Below, piece after piece: positions 5,909 through 16,057 of a stretch of 48,312 nucleotides of DNA. The notes beneath the pieces were generated by a model. It did not search any database. It was not told the DNA's origin and saw only the letters and a program-made list of their open reading frames with translations. The position numbers and the translations under genes are program-made. This stretch comes from Deltaproteobacteria bacterium (GTDB lineage: Bacteria; Desulfobacterota; Desulfobacteria; Desulfobacterales; JAUWMJ01), in contig DAOWEJ010000024.1 in NCBI GenBank assembly GCA_030638575.1, positions 1-48,312 of the forward strand, given 5' to 3'. How positions within the stretch are numbered: position 1 is the first letter of the stretch; every line of letters begins with the position of its first letter.

Positions 5909-8902
5909 TTACAAACCCCCAAACGGCTTCTTCCACGCATCTTTTAGTTCTTTAACCGGGATATTAATAAGGACTTTATCATCAAAACCGTCTATAATGA
6001 AATCTGCCTTGTCGGTAACAGTTCCAATACAGGAGCATGCATGTCCACTTAAAATCTTTTCAAATGGCTCACGGTTTTCAGGAGCGATGGTTACGATAAA
6101 TCGGCCAGCTGATTCTGAAAATAAAATCGTGTCGTTGCGATCAACATTTACTACAGGCACCTGTCCAAGGTCAATTTGCATCCCGAGATTTCCCCCCATG
6201 GCAACCATTGCAAGATGAACACCTAACCCGCCACTGTATATGCCGTGAGCAGAAGCCACAAGCTCTTTGTCCATTGCATGGCTAAGTGCCCTGTACAATT
6301 CTTTAAACGTTTTTGCCTGAACATGGGGTACGTTAAGGCCTATATATTCCAAATGCTCGTAGTATTCGGATCCGCCAAGTTCGTTGTGTGTTACTCCGAG
6401 TATGTAAACCAGATCGCCCGGCATTTTACTGTCCATGGTAATACATTTTTTTATATCATCGATTACTGATATTGTAGAAAACTGGAGAGTCTCAAGGGCG
6501 GAAACTTTATGGGTCTGTCCGTATCGACCGGGAATATGCCCGTCAACATACATGCTGTCCTTTCCCGAAAGAAGCGGTATTTGATATGCTATACATGTTT
6601 CCCGCAGAGCCCGGCATGACCGGACAAGCTGAGCTGCCTTGAATCTTCCGTCAGGATTCTTTTCAGGATGGTACCCGATATTCGGCCAGCAGAAATTGTC
6701 AACCCCGCCTATATGGTCCGGATTTCCTCCAACAGCAACAATCCTGCGCACAGCCTCATCAATACTGCAGCTTGTCATGTGAAAGGCATCAATTGCCGAA
6801 TAGGTGGGCAAAAGGGCCTGGGCAAAAGCAAGGCCTTTTTGAGAACCGAGTACCGGACGTATAACCGCAGCATCGCTGTTTACATCACGATCTTGGCCCA
6901 CAAGGGGTTTAATCACACTGGAACCTTGAACTTCATGGTCATACTGCCGGTAAATCCATTCCTTTGAGCAGATATTGGGGCGTGAAAGAAGACTTTTAAG
7001 CAAACTTTCATAGTCTACCGGAGCACCCAGCACCGGTTCAAACAATCCCCTTGTTTCAGGAGACAGCCACTGAGCATCAAACTCCCACTGGGGAAAACCT
7101 GATTCGAGCAAATCTATATCTACATAAGCACAGGTTTTGCCACTGTATTTAATATGAAGTTTACCTGAATCCGTATATTTTCCTATAACCGTACTTTCAA
7201 CCGCATGCTTTTTTGAAAGCTCAAGGAAACGGTCTAAATCCTGCTGCCCTACTGCAACCGTCATACGCTCTTGAGATTCTGAAACCCAGATCTCCCACTG
7301 ATCAAGCCCCTCGTATTTTAAAGGAACCTTTTCAAGCTCAATCTCGCATCCGCCGGAAAAGCGTGCAGATTCACCCACAGATGACGAAAGTCCTCCCCCG
7401 CCGTTATCCGTAATAAATCTTATCAGCCCTTCATCGCGAGCCTCTAAAAGAAAATCGTGCATCTTTTTCTGTGTGTACGGATCACCTATCTGAACATGAC
7501 CCGCAGGTGTGTCTTCTGAAAAAGTTTCTGACGAGGCGGTAACGCCATGAATCCCGTCCTTTCCTACCCTACCCCCGCACATAATAACCAGATCCCCTGG
7601 TGACGTCTTCTTTTTTTCAGCCGGCTCTCTGTCTATAAATGCCGGCATTATTCCAACAGCAGTAACAAAGACCAGACATTTCCCCAGATAACACGGATGA
7701 AAAAGGACCTGGCCGAAGGTTGTGGGTATCCCGCTCTTATTACCGCCGTCACGCACCCCTTCGATGACCCCGTCAAGGAGGCGCCTTGGATGAAGATGCG
7801 GCTTTAAATCACCGTTATAATCTCTTGGGCCTACACAGTAACCAAAACTCCCCATCACAAGTTTCGAGCCCTTTCCCGTACCCAGGGGATCACGGTAAAC
7901 CCCGACAATGCCGGTAATAGCTCCGCCATAGGCTTCCATGTTGGACGGAGAATTGTGTGTCTCCCCAGTAATAACGTAATAATGATCATTATCGAAACGC
8001 CCCGCACCGGCATTATCCCATAAAACCGAAACAACCCAGTTTTTTTCCTCCTTTAAGGCAAGCGTTGGAGCTTCGATACAGGTTTTAAAAAGATTATCTG
8101 CAACTTCTTTCTTTCCGGTCTCAAGGTCCAGGTAGTTAAATAACCCACGGAAAGTGTTGTGGTTGCAATGGTCGCTTCTTGCCTGGGAAATATATTCGAG
8201 TTCGATGTCCGTGGGGTCTGAAAGATCTACCTTTTTTCTTGCAGCCCGGACATCTTTGTCCAGAAAATAGGCCCTTATGGTTGGAATATCATTCGGGTTT
8301 AAAGCAAGGTTCCGGTCGTCACTAACCTTTTGAAGGGAGGCATCGCTGTCAATGGGAATCGAAACAACCGTGGGCGTATGATCGAGTTTGACTTTAGGTA
8401 TTATATAACCAATCCCTCTTTTAGAGTCCCATCCGTTCTTTGCAAATATTTTTATCTGCTGGATGATGTCATTGGCTAAAAGTTCACCGGCAATTTTATC
8501 TGCGTCTTTGGCTGTAAGACTACTTCCCTTGACACAATATCGCCTGGACGTATAGACCGCTTCACCTTTAGCCAGCTTTATTCCCAGAATATCCTCAATT
8601 GCCTCTATAGCCGTACTCCCCGGATTATCCCTCACGCCGGGCCTGTACCCAACCCAGATTATCCAGTCAAAATCTATATCAAGGGGAGCAAAAGACGAAA
8701 CTTCGGTGACAGGGTTTGTAAAAATTTCATCCTGTATGGTTTTAAGCTGATCGTCAGACAGGTCCGCATCTATGGTAACCACATTGACAGTGCGAACTTC
8801 ATCAAGTTCAACTCCAAAATAGTGTTTGGCCTTTTGGCGGACTCCCTCGCCTACTGCATCAAAGAGCTCGGGTTTAAGTGCTATTTCAAGTCTGTGGGGC
8901 AT
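5909..8902 (-). CDS. purL: Phosphoribosylformylglycinamidine synthase with fused PurS domains (PurSL)
   Basis: 997 residues. The first 170 or so residues look like two PurS-type units in tandem (starting MPHRLEIALKPELFDAVGE and FDWIIWVGYRPGVRDNPGS). Then comes the PurL synthetase: QARSDHCNHNTFRG, the ATP-binding block VITGETHNSPSNMEAYGGAITGIVG, DNGGGGLSSSVGESARFSGG, and the second AIRS-like half from about residue 640 (LLSGKDSMYVDG, SAHGIYSGGLGVHLA). It converts FGAR, ATP and ammonia to FGAM. There is no separate purS in the window, which fits the fusion. The glutaminase is the separate purQ just downstream. No frame damage is seen. Confidence 0.93.
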   Translation of the reverse strand: MPHRLEIALKPELFDAVGEGVRQKAKHYFGVELDEVRTVNVVTIDADLSDDQLKTIQDEIFTNPVTEVSSFAPLDIDFDWIIWVGYRPGVRDNPGSTAIEAIEDILGIKLAKGEAVYTSRRYCVKGSSLTAKDADKIAGELLANDIIQQIKIFAKNGWDSKRGIGYIIPKVKLDHTPTVVSIPIDSDASLQKVSDDRNLALNPNDIPTIRAYFLDKDVRAARKKVDLSDPTDIELEYISQARSDHCNHNTFRGLFNYLDLETGKKEVADNLFKTCIEAPTLALKEEKNWVVSVLWDNAGAGRFDNDHYYVITGETHNSPSNMEAYGGAITGIVGVYRDPLGTGKGSKLVMGSFGYCVGPRDYNGDLKPHLHPRRLLDGVIEGVRDGGNKSGIPTTFGQVLFHPCYLGKCLVFVTAVGIMPAFIDREPAEKKKTSPGDLVIMCGGRVGKDGIHGVTASSETFSEDTPAGHVQIGDPYTQKKMHDFLLEARDEGLIRFITDNGGGGLSSSVGESARFSGGCEIELEKVPLKYEGLDQWEIWVSESQERMTVAVGQQDLDRFLELSKKHAVESTVIGKYTDSGKLHIKYSGKTCAYVDIDLLESGFPQWEFDAQWLSPETRGLFEPVLGAPVDYESLLKSLLSRPNICSKEWIYRQYDHEVQGSSVIKPLVGQDRDVNSDAAVIRPVLGSQKGLAFAQALLPTYSAIDAFHMTSCSIDEAVRRIVAVGGNPDHIGGVDNFCWPNIGYHPEKNPDGRFKAAQLVRSCRALRETCIAYQIPLLSGKDSMYVDGHIPGRYGQTHKVSALETLQFSTISVIDDIKKCITMDSKMPGDLVYILGVTHNELGGSEYYEHLEYIGLNVPHVQAKTFKELYRALSHAMDKELVASAHGIYSGGLGVHLAMVAMGGNLGMQIDLGQVPVVNVDRNDTILFSESAGRFIVTIAPENREPFEKILSGHACSCIGTVTDKADFIIDGFDDKVLINIPVKELKDAWKKPFGGL

Positions 8903-9045
8903 TTAGGGTTCACCGTTCTGGGTTCATAGGTTCAGAGTTAACCGTTTAAGGATTCAAATCTCACGAATCAATGGTTCAGATTTGGTTGAACTCCTGAACC
9001 TGAACCTTTTAACCTTGAACCCCTGAACCTCTGAACCTCTTTACA
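8903..9045. repeat. GGTTCA/TGAACC short-repeat gap upstream of purL
   Basis: The gap between purL and rseP is made almost wholly of irregular copies of GGTTCA on the left and TGAACC on the right (for example GAACCTGAACC, CCTGAACCTCTGAACCTC), so the two halves can pair. A smaller patch of the same kind is at 44650-44680. There is no coding potential. It looks like low-complexity intergenic repeat sequence. Confidence 0.65.
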
Positions 9046-9047
9046 TA

Positions 9048-10112
9048 TCAGTTAAAAAATATACGAGTTATATCATTATAAAACACAAATATCATAAGCA
9101 TGAGAAGGATGAACATTCCTGCCTGCTGGGCCACTTCACGGACTTTTAAACTTACGGGACGCCCTATTATGGCCTCTAAAAAGAAAAACAGCAAATGCCC
9201 GCCGTCCAGAACCGGTATGGGCAAAAAATTGATTATAGCAAGGGTTATGCTGATGATTGCAATAAAAAAGGATAAGCTGGCTATACCCCTTTTTGCATAA
9301 TGACCGGCCATCTGGGCAATCAGAATCGGTCCTCCTATAGTTTTTACAGACTCTGTACCCTTAATCAGCCTTACAATCCCTGATATTGTGCGCTTTGTCC
9401 ATTTATACGTCTCGATTATGCTCTCGGATAATGCCTGCAATGGATTTAATTTCTTTATAAATCCGTCCGTACCGCTTGCAATCCCTATTCTATAGCTCTT
9501 TATTTCAACGCCGAACATCTTTTCAACTTTCAGTTCCGGCGTAATACGAACCATAAAATCAGATCCTTCGCGACGCACAGTTACTTCAAGGGTCTTGCCG
9601 TTACTCGACGCAATTAGATGAGCCATGTCTTCCCATAACTCAACGGAAGTTCCGTCAATGGCAACGATAAGATCTCCTTCCATGAGTCCCGCTTCTTGTG
9701 CGGGCTTACCCTCTAAAACAGTACCTATGGAGGGCTTTAATACAAAAATACCATATATTTGAAACATTACAAAAAATATCACGGCAGCCAGAAGAAAATT
9801 AAAAAAGGGACCTGCCGCAACGATTAAGATTCGTTTAAATACATGCTTGTGTGTAAAGGAGATAGGTATATCCTTGGGATCAATTTCGGCATCCGGCTCT
9901 TCCCCCACCATTTTTACATACCCGCCAAGGGGAATGGCTGAAATACGATAATCCGTGATGCCGATCTTCTTGCCGAGAATTCTTGGGCCGAACCCGAGTG
10001 AGAACTTCTCAACTCCAACACCGAATAACCGGGCCACAAGAAAATGGCCCAATTCATGAAAAAATATAAGGATGCCCAAAACAACGATAAATGCAAATAT
10101 ACTTGTGCTCAT
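9048..10112 (-). CDS. rseP: RIP metalloprotease RseP (site-2 protease)
   Basis: 354 residues. The zinc site HELGH is at residues 19-23 inside the first membrane helix, followed by the family motif LGFGPRI and a PDZ domain in the middle (GKPAQEAGLMEGDLIVAIDGT). The second active-site motif NFLPIPVLDGGH is near residue 310, with membrane helices around it. It cuts within the inner membrane, classically releasing a sigma factor from its anti-sigma factor and removing leftover signal peptides. It is the last gene of the block that begins with rpsB; dxr is 86 nt upstream. Confidence 0.94.
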   Translation of the reverse strand: MSTSIFAFIVVLGILIFFHELGHFLVARLFGVGVEKFSLGFGPRILGKKIGITDYRISAIPLGGYVKMVGEEPDAEIDPKDIPISFTHKHVFKRILIVAAGPFFNFLLAAVIFFVMFQIYGIFVLKPSIGTVLEGKPAQEAGLMEGDLIVAIDGTSVELWEDMAHLIASSNGKTLEVTVRREGSDFMVRITPELKVEKMFGVEIKSYRIGIASGTDGFIKKLNPLQALSESIIETYKWTKRTISGIVRLIKGTESVKTIGGPILIAQMAGHYAKRGIASLSFFIAIISITLAIINFLPIPVLDGGHLLFFFLEAIIGRPVSLKVREVAQQAGMFILLMLMIFVFYNDITRIFFN

Positions 10113-10198
10113 GATAAAACAGTTCCTGTTTTAAAGCTGTTAGTCCCGCTGCCATCGGAATTAAACGATGATAGTTCTTTTTCCCTGTAAGCTATGAG

Positions 10199-11356
10199 CT
10201 ATGAGCTGGTTATCAGCTCACCAGCTATTTTTCTAGCCCATCTGTCCGCTTCAAGAATATCGGGCAGAGTTGCGTTATTGATAACAGTATGACGGTCCAT
10301 GGTTTTACTGATTAATGCAAAAATTTTAACAAATGATATACGGTCACTTAAAAATGCCTCCACAGCTATTTCATTTGCTGCATTTAAAACTGCAGGAAGA
10401 GTCCCTCCGGTTTTACAGGCCGCATAGGCCAGGGCAAGACACGGAAATTTTTCTAAATCTGGATTGTTAAACTCAAGCGTTCCTATGCGTGCAAAATCCG
10501 GAATCGGCTGGCCCAGGGGCAGCCGCTCGGGATATGACATGGCATATGCAATAGCACCTTTCATATCAGGAATTCCGAGTTGAGCTATTACTGAGCCGTC
10601 TTTAAAAGAAACCATGGAGTGGATTATGCTTTGCGGATGAATTAAAACTTCGATTTCATCTGCCAAAACTTCAAAAAGACTCTTCGCCTCTAAAACCTCC
10701 AGCCCTTTGTTCATCAATGTTGCGGAATCGATACTTATCTTTTTACCCATCTGCCACACGGGATGTTTCAAAGCATCTTCAGGTTTTATTCCGTCAAATT
10801 TTTCTTTAGGCCGGTTTAAAAAGGGGCCTCCTGAGGCTGTAAGAAATATCTTATCTCGATCTTCAATACGGCTTCCTGCAATACACTGAAAAATTGCGCT
10901 GTGTTCACTATCAACAGGTAGAATCTTCACCTCTTTTTTAGATGCCTGTTTAACGACAATCTCCCCGGCCATTACAAGAGTTTCCTTATTTGCAAGGGCG
11001 ATATCTTTTCCTGCATCTATTGCGGCCAGAGTCGGCATCAAACCTGCCGCACCAACAATGGCGGCAACAACCATGTCAACCATGCCAAGCGTTGCCGCTA
11101 AATTGTAGCCCTCTTCACCATGCATTATCTCAACACGCGTCCCTGAAGGAAGCATTTTTTTCAGCTCAAGGGCTCGCTTTTCATCGAAAACAACGGCCAG
11201 TTCAGGAGCGAATCGGACGATCTGGCCGGCAAGCAAAGCAACGTTTTCTTTTGCTGCAAGTGCTTTAACTTCAAAGCGCTCAGGAAATTTTTCTACGATC
11301 TCGAGAGCGTTTCTTCCTATGGAGCCGGTGGAACCGAGTATGGAAAGGTTTTTCAT
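10199..11356 (-). CDS. dxr: 1-deoxy-D-xylulose 5-phosphate reductoisomerase
   Basis: 385 residues from the internal ATG (MKNLSILGSTGSIG), chosen because the NADPH-binding GSTGSIG must sit at the extreme N-terminus; the frame is open upstream to 11395 through a TTG. Other motifs are LPVDSEHSAIFQC (metal binding), LTASGGPF, SIDSATLMNKGLEVLEA and LIHPQSIIHSMV. It makes methylerythritol phosphate, the committed step of the non-mevalonate isoprenoid pathway, whose product feeds UppS in the same operon. Confidence 0.94.
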   Translation of the reverse strand: MKNLSILGSTGSIGRNALEIVEKFPERFEVKALAAKENVALLAGQIVRFAPELAVVFDEKRALELKKMLPSGTRVEIMHGEEGYNLAATLGMVDMVVAAIVGAAGLMPTLAAIDAGKDIALANKETLVMAGEIVVKQASKKEVKILPVDSEHSAIFQCIAGSRIEDRDKIFLTASGGPFLNRPKEKFDGIKPEDALKHPVWQMGKKISIDSATLMNKGLEVLEAKSLFEVLADEIEVLIHPQSIIHSMVSFKDGSVIAQLGIPDMKGAIAYAMSYPERLPLGQPIPDFARIGTLEFNNPDLEKFPCLALAYAACKTGGTLPAVLNAANEIAVEAFLSDRISFVKIFALISKTMDRHTVINNATLPDILEADRWARKIAGELITSS

Positions 11357-11395
11357 TGGATTTATTATTGTTGATTGATGATTGACAATCATCAA

Positions 11396-12199
11396 TCATA
11401 TCATGTAAATCTTAAATAAATAAGCCAAAGGAGCTGCAAATAAAAGTGCATCAATTCGATCTAAAAAACCTCCGTGACCTGGAAGCAGACCTCCCGAATC
11501 CTTAATATTAGATGAACGCTTGAGTTCGGATTCAAACAAATCACCTGCCTGCCCTGCAATTCCGATAACAAGAAAAAACAAAAGACTTGATGCCCATGGA
11601 AAAACAGGAAGAAAAAAGAACTTTGCGATAGAGCCTGCAAACAGGTTCGCAGCCAATCCGCCGATTGAGCCTTCTATTGTCTTGCCGGGACTCACAGCCG
11701 GGCAAAGTTTATGCCGTCCCAGATATGAGCCAAAATAGTATGCACTTATGTCGCCGGCAAAAACAATGGCCAGTAAAAAAAATACCCACAGCATGCCGTC
11801 AGGCTGGTTTCTAATCAATACAAGAAAGGAAAGTAAAAGTGGAATATAAACAATTCCCTGAAGCTGCTTTTTAACTGTTTCAAGTACCAGTGGATCTTTT
11901 TTAAACTGCCATATGGAAATCAGACCGCAAATGATAATGTTTAATGCAATTAGGCCTAAAATAAGATCATAAAAATTACCATAAGAAGCCACTATTATCA
12001 TCGCTCCGGTAAAAAACCCGGTAACCGTAATAAAAGAGAACGGTTTCCCTTTCGCGGTTGCAACGATGCGAAAATATTCCCACATGGACAATACACATAC
12101 AATACCGATCAATATGGCAAAATAAGCGCCTCCCTTTATAATAAGAAAAATAAGAAGGGGTAGTGCAACAAGACCTGTTATCCAGCGTTTTAGGTGCAT
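11396..12199 (-). CDS. cdsA: Phosphatidate cytidylyltransferase
   Basis: 267 residues with about eight predicted membrane helices. The C-terminal signature SSNIKDSGGLLPGHGGFLDRIDALLFAAP is the CDP-diglyceride synthase motif, and SPGKTIEGSIGG precedes it. It makes CDP-diacylglycerol from phosphatidate and CTP, the branch point for phospholipids. The open frame of dxr begins immediately next to its stop codon, consistent with co-transcription. Confidence 0.93.
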   Translation of the reverse strand: MHLKRWITGLVALPLLIFLIIKGGAYFAILIGIVCVLSMWEYFRIVATAKGKPFSFITVTGFFTGAMIIVASYGNFYDLILGLIALNIIICGLISIWQFKKDPLVLETVKKQLQGIVYIPLLLSFLVLIRNQPDGMLWVFFLLAIVFAGDISAYYFGSYLGRHKLCPAVSPGKTIEGSIGGLAANLFAGSIAKFFFLPVFPWASSLLFFLVIGIAGQAGDLFESELKRSSNIKDSGGLLPGHGGFLDRIDALLFAAPLAYLFKIYMI

Positions 12200-12370
12200 A
12201 ATAATAGTTGGTAGCTCACAGGTGATAGCTCATGGCTCGCAGGTAATAGCTGATAGGTGCCGGTTGGTCGGTCGAGTCCCGCTTTAGCGGGATTGCCCGG
12301 TTACTATATAGTACCTGCTGTTAATCTTATAATCTTACCAGCTCATCAGCTTACCAGCTTATTAACTTAC

Positions 12371-13114
12371 TTATACTTTTCCGAACCTTCGTTCACGCTT
12401 CTGGTAGTCTTTTATGATAGACAAAAATTCTTCTTTGGTAAAGTCTGGCCACAGCGTATCCGTAACGAAGATTTCCGTATATGCAATCTGCCACAGAAGG
12501 AAATTGCTTATACGCATTTCCCCGCTGGTTCGAATAAGTAAATCCGGGTCCGGGATTGTACTTGTATAAAGGTGTTTGGAAATGAGTTCAGATGTTATCA
12601 AATCAGGATCTATCTTTCCCTCTTTTATTTTTAGTGCAATCTGTCGAACCATTTGAACAATTTCAGAGCGCCCGCCGTAGCTTAATGCAAGATTTAGATG
12701 CATACCGTCATTTTTCTTTGTTAAGGTCATTGTCTTATCCAATGCACGCTGAACAGCCTCGGGCAGGCGTTCTATCTGTCCGATTGCATTAAGACGGATA
12801 TTTTTATCTATCATATCTTTATGTTCTGATTCGAGAAATTTTACCAGGAGAGACATAAGCGCATCGACCTCTTTTTTTGGTCGTTGCCAGTTTTCCGTAG
12901 AAAAAGCATACAGGGTCAGATGGGCTATTCCGGTTTCTCTGCAGGTTTTAACAATCGTTCGAACCGTTTGGGCGCCCTTTTCATGTCCTTTAATTCGGCT
13001 GAGCAGGTGCTGTTTTGCCCAACGGCCGTTGCCGTCCATAATGATGGCAACATGTAAGGGGAGCTTTGTGACATCAAGATCGGTACGGGTAGAGGAAGAT
13101 TTGCTAAAACTCAA
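12371..13114 (-). CDS. uppS: Isoprenyl transferase (undecaprenyl diphosphate synthase)
   Basis: About 247 residues. Motifs: LPLHVAIIMDGNGRWAKQ (catalytic Asp and phosphate loop), GHEKGAQTVRTIV, LTLYAFSTENWQRP, LALSYGGRSEIV and DPDLLIRTSGEMRISNFLLWQIAYTEIF. It builds the C55 carrier for peptidoglycan and O-antigen. There is no ATG before the catalytic motif. I suggest the TTG at 13114, which overlaps the end of frr by 11 nt; another TTG at 13150 is possible. The start is the uncertain part, not the function. Confidence 0.9.
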   Translation of the reverse strand: MSFSKSSSTRTDLDVTKLPLHVAIIMDGNGRWAKQHLLSRIKGHEKGAQTVRTIVKTCRETGIAHLTLYAFSTENWQRPKKEVDALMSLLVKFLESEHKDMIDKNIRLNAIGQIERLPEAVQRALDKTMTLTKKNDGMHLNLALSYGGRSEIVQMVRQIALKIKEGKIDPDLITSELISKHLYTSTIPDPDLLIRTSGEMRISNFLLWQIAYTEIFVTDTLWPDFTKEEFLSIIKDYQKRERRFGKV

Positions 13115-13661
13115 GGATCTCTTTCTCTTTCTCTTTATTAATATCGTCAATTAAATTTATATTCTCGTCCGTAATCTTCTGGACTTGCTCCTGGGCCCTG
13201 AATGCATCGTCTTCCGAAATATCTCCATCCTTTTTTAAGCCTTTTAACAGCTCGTTTGAATCACGCCTGATATTGCGAACCGCAATCTTATGATCTTCGC
13301 TTATTTTATTTACGATTTTTACAAGTTCTTTCCGCCTTTCTTCCGTAAGTGGTGGAATAGATATACGTATAATTTTGCCATCACTCGATGGAGTAAGACC
13401 TAAATCTGATTTTAAAATAGCCTTTTCAATTTCCTTAATCACGGAAACATCCCACGGTTGTATTGTAATAAGGCGACTTTCAGGAACGGAAAGGGTTGCC
13501 ATCTGGTTTAAAGGAGTCATTGTACCGTAGTAATCGATTCGTATTCCATCAAGAATTGACAAAGAAGCACGCCCTGTCCTTACTTTTTTAAATTCATTTT
13601 TCAGGGCGGTTATCGACTTACCCATATTTTCTCTGGTTTCCTGGTATATTGATTCAATCAT
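13104..13661 (-). CDS. frr: Ribosome recycling factor
   Basis: 185 residues, the normal length. Typical blocks are LKNEFKKVRTGRASLSILDGIRIDYYGTMTPLNQMATLSVPESRLITIQPWD near the N-terminus and IRISIPPLTEERRKELVKIVNKISEDHKIAVRNIRRD in the middle. With EF-G it splits post-termination ribosomes. It is preceded by pyrH with an 80-nt gap containing a patch of AGCTATGAGCT-type repeats. Confidence 0.95.
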   Translation of the reverse strand: MIESIYQETRENMGKSITALKNEFKKVRTGRASLSILDGIRIDYYGTMTPLNQMATLSVPESRLITIQPWDVSVIKEIEKAILKSDLGLTPSSDGKIIRISIPPLTEERRKELVKIVNKISEDHKIAVRNIRRDSNELLKGLKKDGDISEDDAFRAQEQVQKITDENINLIDDINKEKEKEILEF

Positions 13662-13741
13662 GGCGTTTTCCTAAAAAGTTGTTAAGTAGTTGGGTTGTTG
13701 AAGTGTCAAGAAAACAGCTCATAGCTATGAGCTATCAGCTA

Positions 13742-14458
13742 TTAACTATTTATCATTGTGCCCACTTCAACGCCACATACAACCTTTCTTATATTTCCTT
13801 TCTGTTTTAGATTAAACACAGATAGAGGAAGATCATTATCCATTGCCAGCGAAATCGCCGTCATATCCATAACTTTGAGCTGTTTTTCCAGAACTTCCAT
13901 ATAGGTAATTTTTTTTAGCATCTTTGCTTCGCTGTTCACAATAGGATCCGAATCATAAAGACCATTTACCTTAGTAGCCTTTAGCAGTATCTCGGCATGA
14001 ATCTCCTGAGCCCTTAAAACTGCTGCCGTATCGGTAGTAAAGTAAGGATTACCTGTACCAGCTCCGAAAATAACCACACGCCCTTTTTCAAGGTGCCTGA
14101 TGGCTCTGCGAAGTATATAGGGCTCAGCTACCTCGTGCATGGATATGGCAGTCTGAATGCGTGTCTGAATTCCTCTTTTTTCCAGTGCATCCTGAAGGGC
14201 CAGGCTGTTTATCACTGTAGCCAGCATTCCCATGTGGTCGGCGGAGGTTCGATCCATTCCGAATGAACTTGCGGCAACCCCTCTGAAAAAATTACCGCCA
14301 CCTACAACAACAGCAATTTGAACTCCGAGATCGAATATGGAACGGATCTCTTCGGCCACATAGTTTAACATATCCGAACTTATACCAAAAGCTTGCTCCC
14401 CCATCAGGGCTTCACCGCTCAACTTCAGCACAATTCTTTTAAATTGAGGAGGTGTCAA
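13742..14458 (-). CDS. pyrH: UMP kinase
   Basis: 238 residues of the amino-acid kinase fold: [21 protein letters not shown] at the N-terminus, [46 protein letters not shown] and [13 protein letters not shown]. It phosphorylates UMP in pyrimidine nucleotide synthesis. The start appears to be TTG at 14458, with GGTGGG about 10 nt upstream and only a 3-nt gap from the tsf stop, which suggests translational coupling. Confidence 0.94.
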   Translation of the reverse strand: MTPPQFKRIVLKLSGEALMGEQAFGISSDMLNYVAEEIRSIFDLGVQIAVVVGGGNFFRGVAASSFGMDRTSADHMGMLATVINSLALQDALEKRGIQTRIQTAISMHEVAEPYILRRAIRHLEKGRVVIFGAGTGNPYFTTDTAAVLRAQEIHAEILLKATKVNGLYDSDPIVNSEAKMLKKITYMEVLEKQLKVMDMTAISLAMDNDLPLSVFNLKQKGNIRKVVCGVEVGTMINS

Positions 14459-14461
14459 CTT

Positions 14462-15061
14462 TTAAGACCCACCTATCTGAAACCTTGCAAAACGTTTAAT
14501 TGTAATATTTTCACCTATCTTTGCAATTAATTCATTCAAGAGATCTGCTATTGCAATACCGGGATCACGGACGTACGCCTGGTTTAATAAACAGTTTTCC
14601 TTAATAAATTTATTAAGTTTCCCTTCTGCTATCTTGTCTATCATCTTTTCAGGCTTTCCCATTTCAAGAGCCTGGGCGCGATAGATCTCTTTTTCCTTGT
14701 TTATTATATCTTCGGGAACATCTTCAGGGCTGATTCCAAGGGGATTGGTTGCTGCAATATGCATGGCAATATTTCTTGAAAATTCTTTGAAATCATCGCT
14801 GTTTGCAACGAAATCCGTCTCGCAGTTAATTTCCACAAGCACACCCAGCTTGCCACCCATATGGATATAAGACTGAACCGCCCCTTGTGTCATTGCCCTG
14901 CCTGCTCTCTTGGCAGCAGTTGCCAGACCTTTTTTCCGCAAAAAATCTCCTGCCTTATTCATATCACCTTCGCACTCTGAAAGCGCTTGTTTACAATCCA
15001 TGATCCCTGATCCGGTTTTTTCTCTCAGTTGTTTTACCATTGCTGCGTCAATATTTGCCAT
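14462..15061 (-). CDS. tsf: Elongation factor Ts (short form)
   Basis: 199 residues, with the UBA-like N-terminal domain (VKQLREKTGSGIMDCKQALSECEGDMNKAGDFLRKKGLATAAKRAGR) and the TDFVANSDDF loop that touches the EF-Tu nucleotide site. This is the compact version with a single core subdomain, as in Thermus, rather than the longer E. coli type. It recycles EF-Tu-GDP. It starts 2 nt after the rpsB stop. Confidence 0.95.
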   Translation of the reverse strand: MANIDAAMVKQLREKTGSGIMDCKQALSECEGDMNKAGDFLRKKGLATAAKRAGRAMTQGAVQSYIHMGGKLGVLVEINCETDFVANSDDFKEFSRNIAMHIAATNPLGISPEDVPEDIINKEKEIYRAQALEMGKPEKMIDKIAEGKLNKFIKENCLLNQAYVRDPGIAIADLLNELIAKIGENITIKRFARFQIGGS

Positions 15062-15063
15062 CT

Positions 15064-15993
15064 CTATTCTCCTGCCTCATCTGCTTCAGTATTTTCTTCA
15101 GGTTCACCTGCTTCAGTATTTTCTGCAGGTTCATCGGTTTCAGATTCTTTCAGCGTTTCCGTTGTTGTTCTTTTGATTATTTCTACTACGGGGCCATCAG
15201 AACCGTCGGAAATAATCTTCCTTTCACCTGGCTGCAATTCGGCACCGGCAGCAGAAACCTCGGTTTCTTCTTCTACTTCCTTGTCCGACTCAGCCTGCTT
15301 TTTCTCCGCCAATCGTTCTTTCCCTTCAATGCATGCATCGGCAATCCTGGACGAGATCAATCGTATTGCACGTATTGCATCATCATTACCGGGAATTATG
15401 TAATCAATGTCATCGGGATCACAATTAGTATCGACAACTGCAACGATTGGGATTTCCAGCCTTTTCCCCTCACGTACGGCTATTGCCTCATTTTTAGGAT
15501 CAACAATAAAAATTGCTCCGGGAAGCCCATTCATAGTACTGATTCCGCCGAGATTGTTGTCAAGCTTCCCCCTTTCCTTTTCAAGTTTCAGCCTCTCTTT
15601 TTTTGGAAAAAGGTTAATCGACCCGTCATTTATAATGTTATTGAGATAATTAAGGCGATCTATACTCTGTTTTATAGTCTGAAAATTTGTCAGCATCCCC
15701 CCCAGCCATCGGTTATGGACATAAAACATTTCGCACCGATTAGCCTCTTCATAGATGGAATCTCGGGCCTGTTTCTTTGTGCCGACAAAAAGTACAGACT
15801 TGCCGCCGGCAACCGTATCGATAATAAAATCGTAAACAGTTTTGAACATTCGCACGGTTTTCTGAAGATCGATGATATAGATACCATTCCTTGCCCCGAA
15901 GATGTATGGTTTCATCTTTGGATTCCAGCGTTTGGTCTGATGACCAAAATGAACTCCAGCTTCAAGGAGTTCCTTCATTGTTACATAAGCCAT
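15064..15993 (-). CDS. rpsB: Ribosomal protein S2 with acidic C-terminal extension
   Basis: 309 residues. The core (about residues 1-225) is standard S2: [71 protein letters not shown] and [23 protein letters not shown]. It is followed by about 80 residues of low-complexity acidic tail. The tail includes a near-perfect 27-nt duplication (15078-15131) giving [13 protein letters not shown]-like repeats. It is first in the rpsB-tsf-pyrH-frr row. A long acidic tail is seen in S2 of several phyla and probably does not touch the core fold. Confidence 0.95.
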   Translation of the reverse strand: MAYVTMKELLEAGVHFGHQTKRWNPKMKPYIFGARNGIYIIDLQKTVRMFKTVYDFIIDTVAGGKSVLFVGTKKQARDSIYEEANRCEMFYVHNRWLGGMLTNFQTIKQSIDRLNYLNNIINDGSINLFPKKERLKLEKERGKLDNNLGGISTMNGLPGAIFIVDPKNEAIAVREGKRLEIPIVAVVDTNCDPDDIDYIIPGNDDAIRAIRLISSRIADACIEGKERLAEKKQAESDKEVEEETEVSAAGAELQPGERKIISDGSDGPVVEIIKRTTTETLKESETDEPAENTEAGEPEENTEADEAGE

Positions 15994-16057
15994 TACTCTC
16001 TCCTTCTTTTTATGGTTTTTCCACCGCCTTTATCTCCCCTGTTTCCGACTTCATCTT

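Noticed and set aside
10141-10198. AGCTATGAGCT-like motifs near 10190, 12210-12360 and 13720 as a possible operator
   Set aside because: Irregular low-complexity repeats of AGCT-type words in several gaps; no fixed spacing or symmetry, so more likely neutral intergenic repeat sequence.
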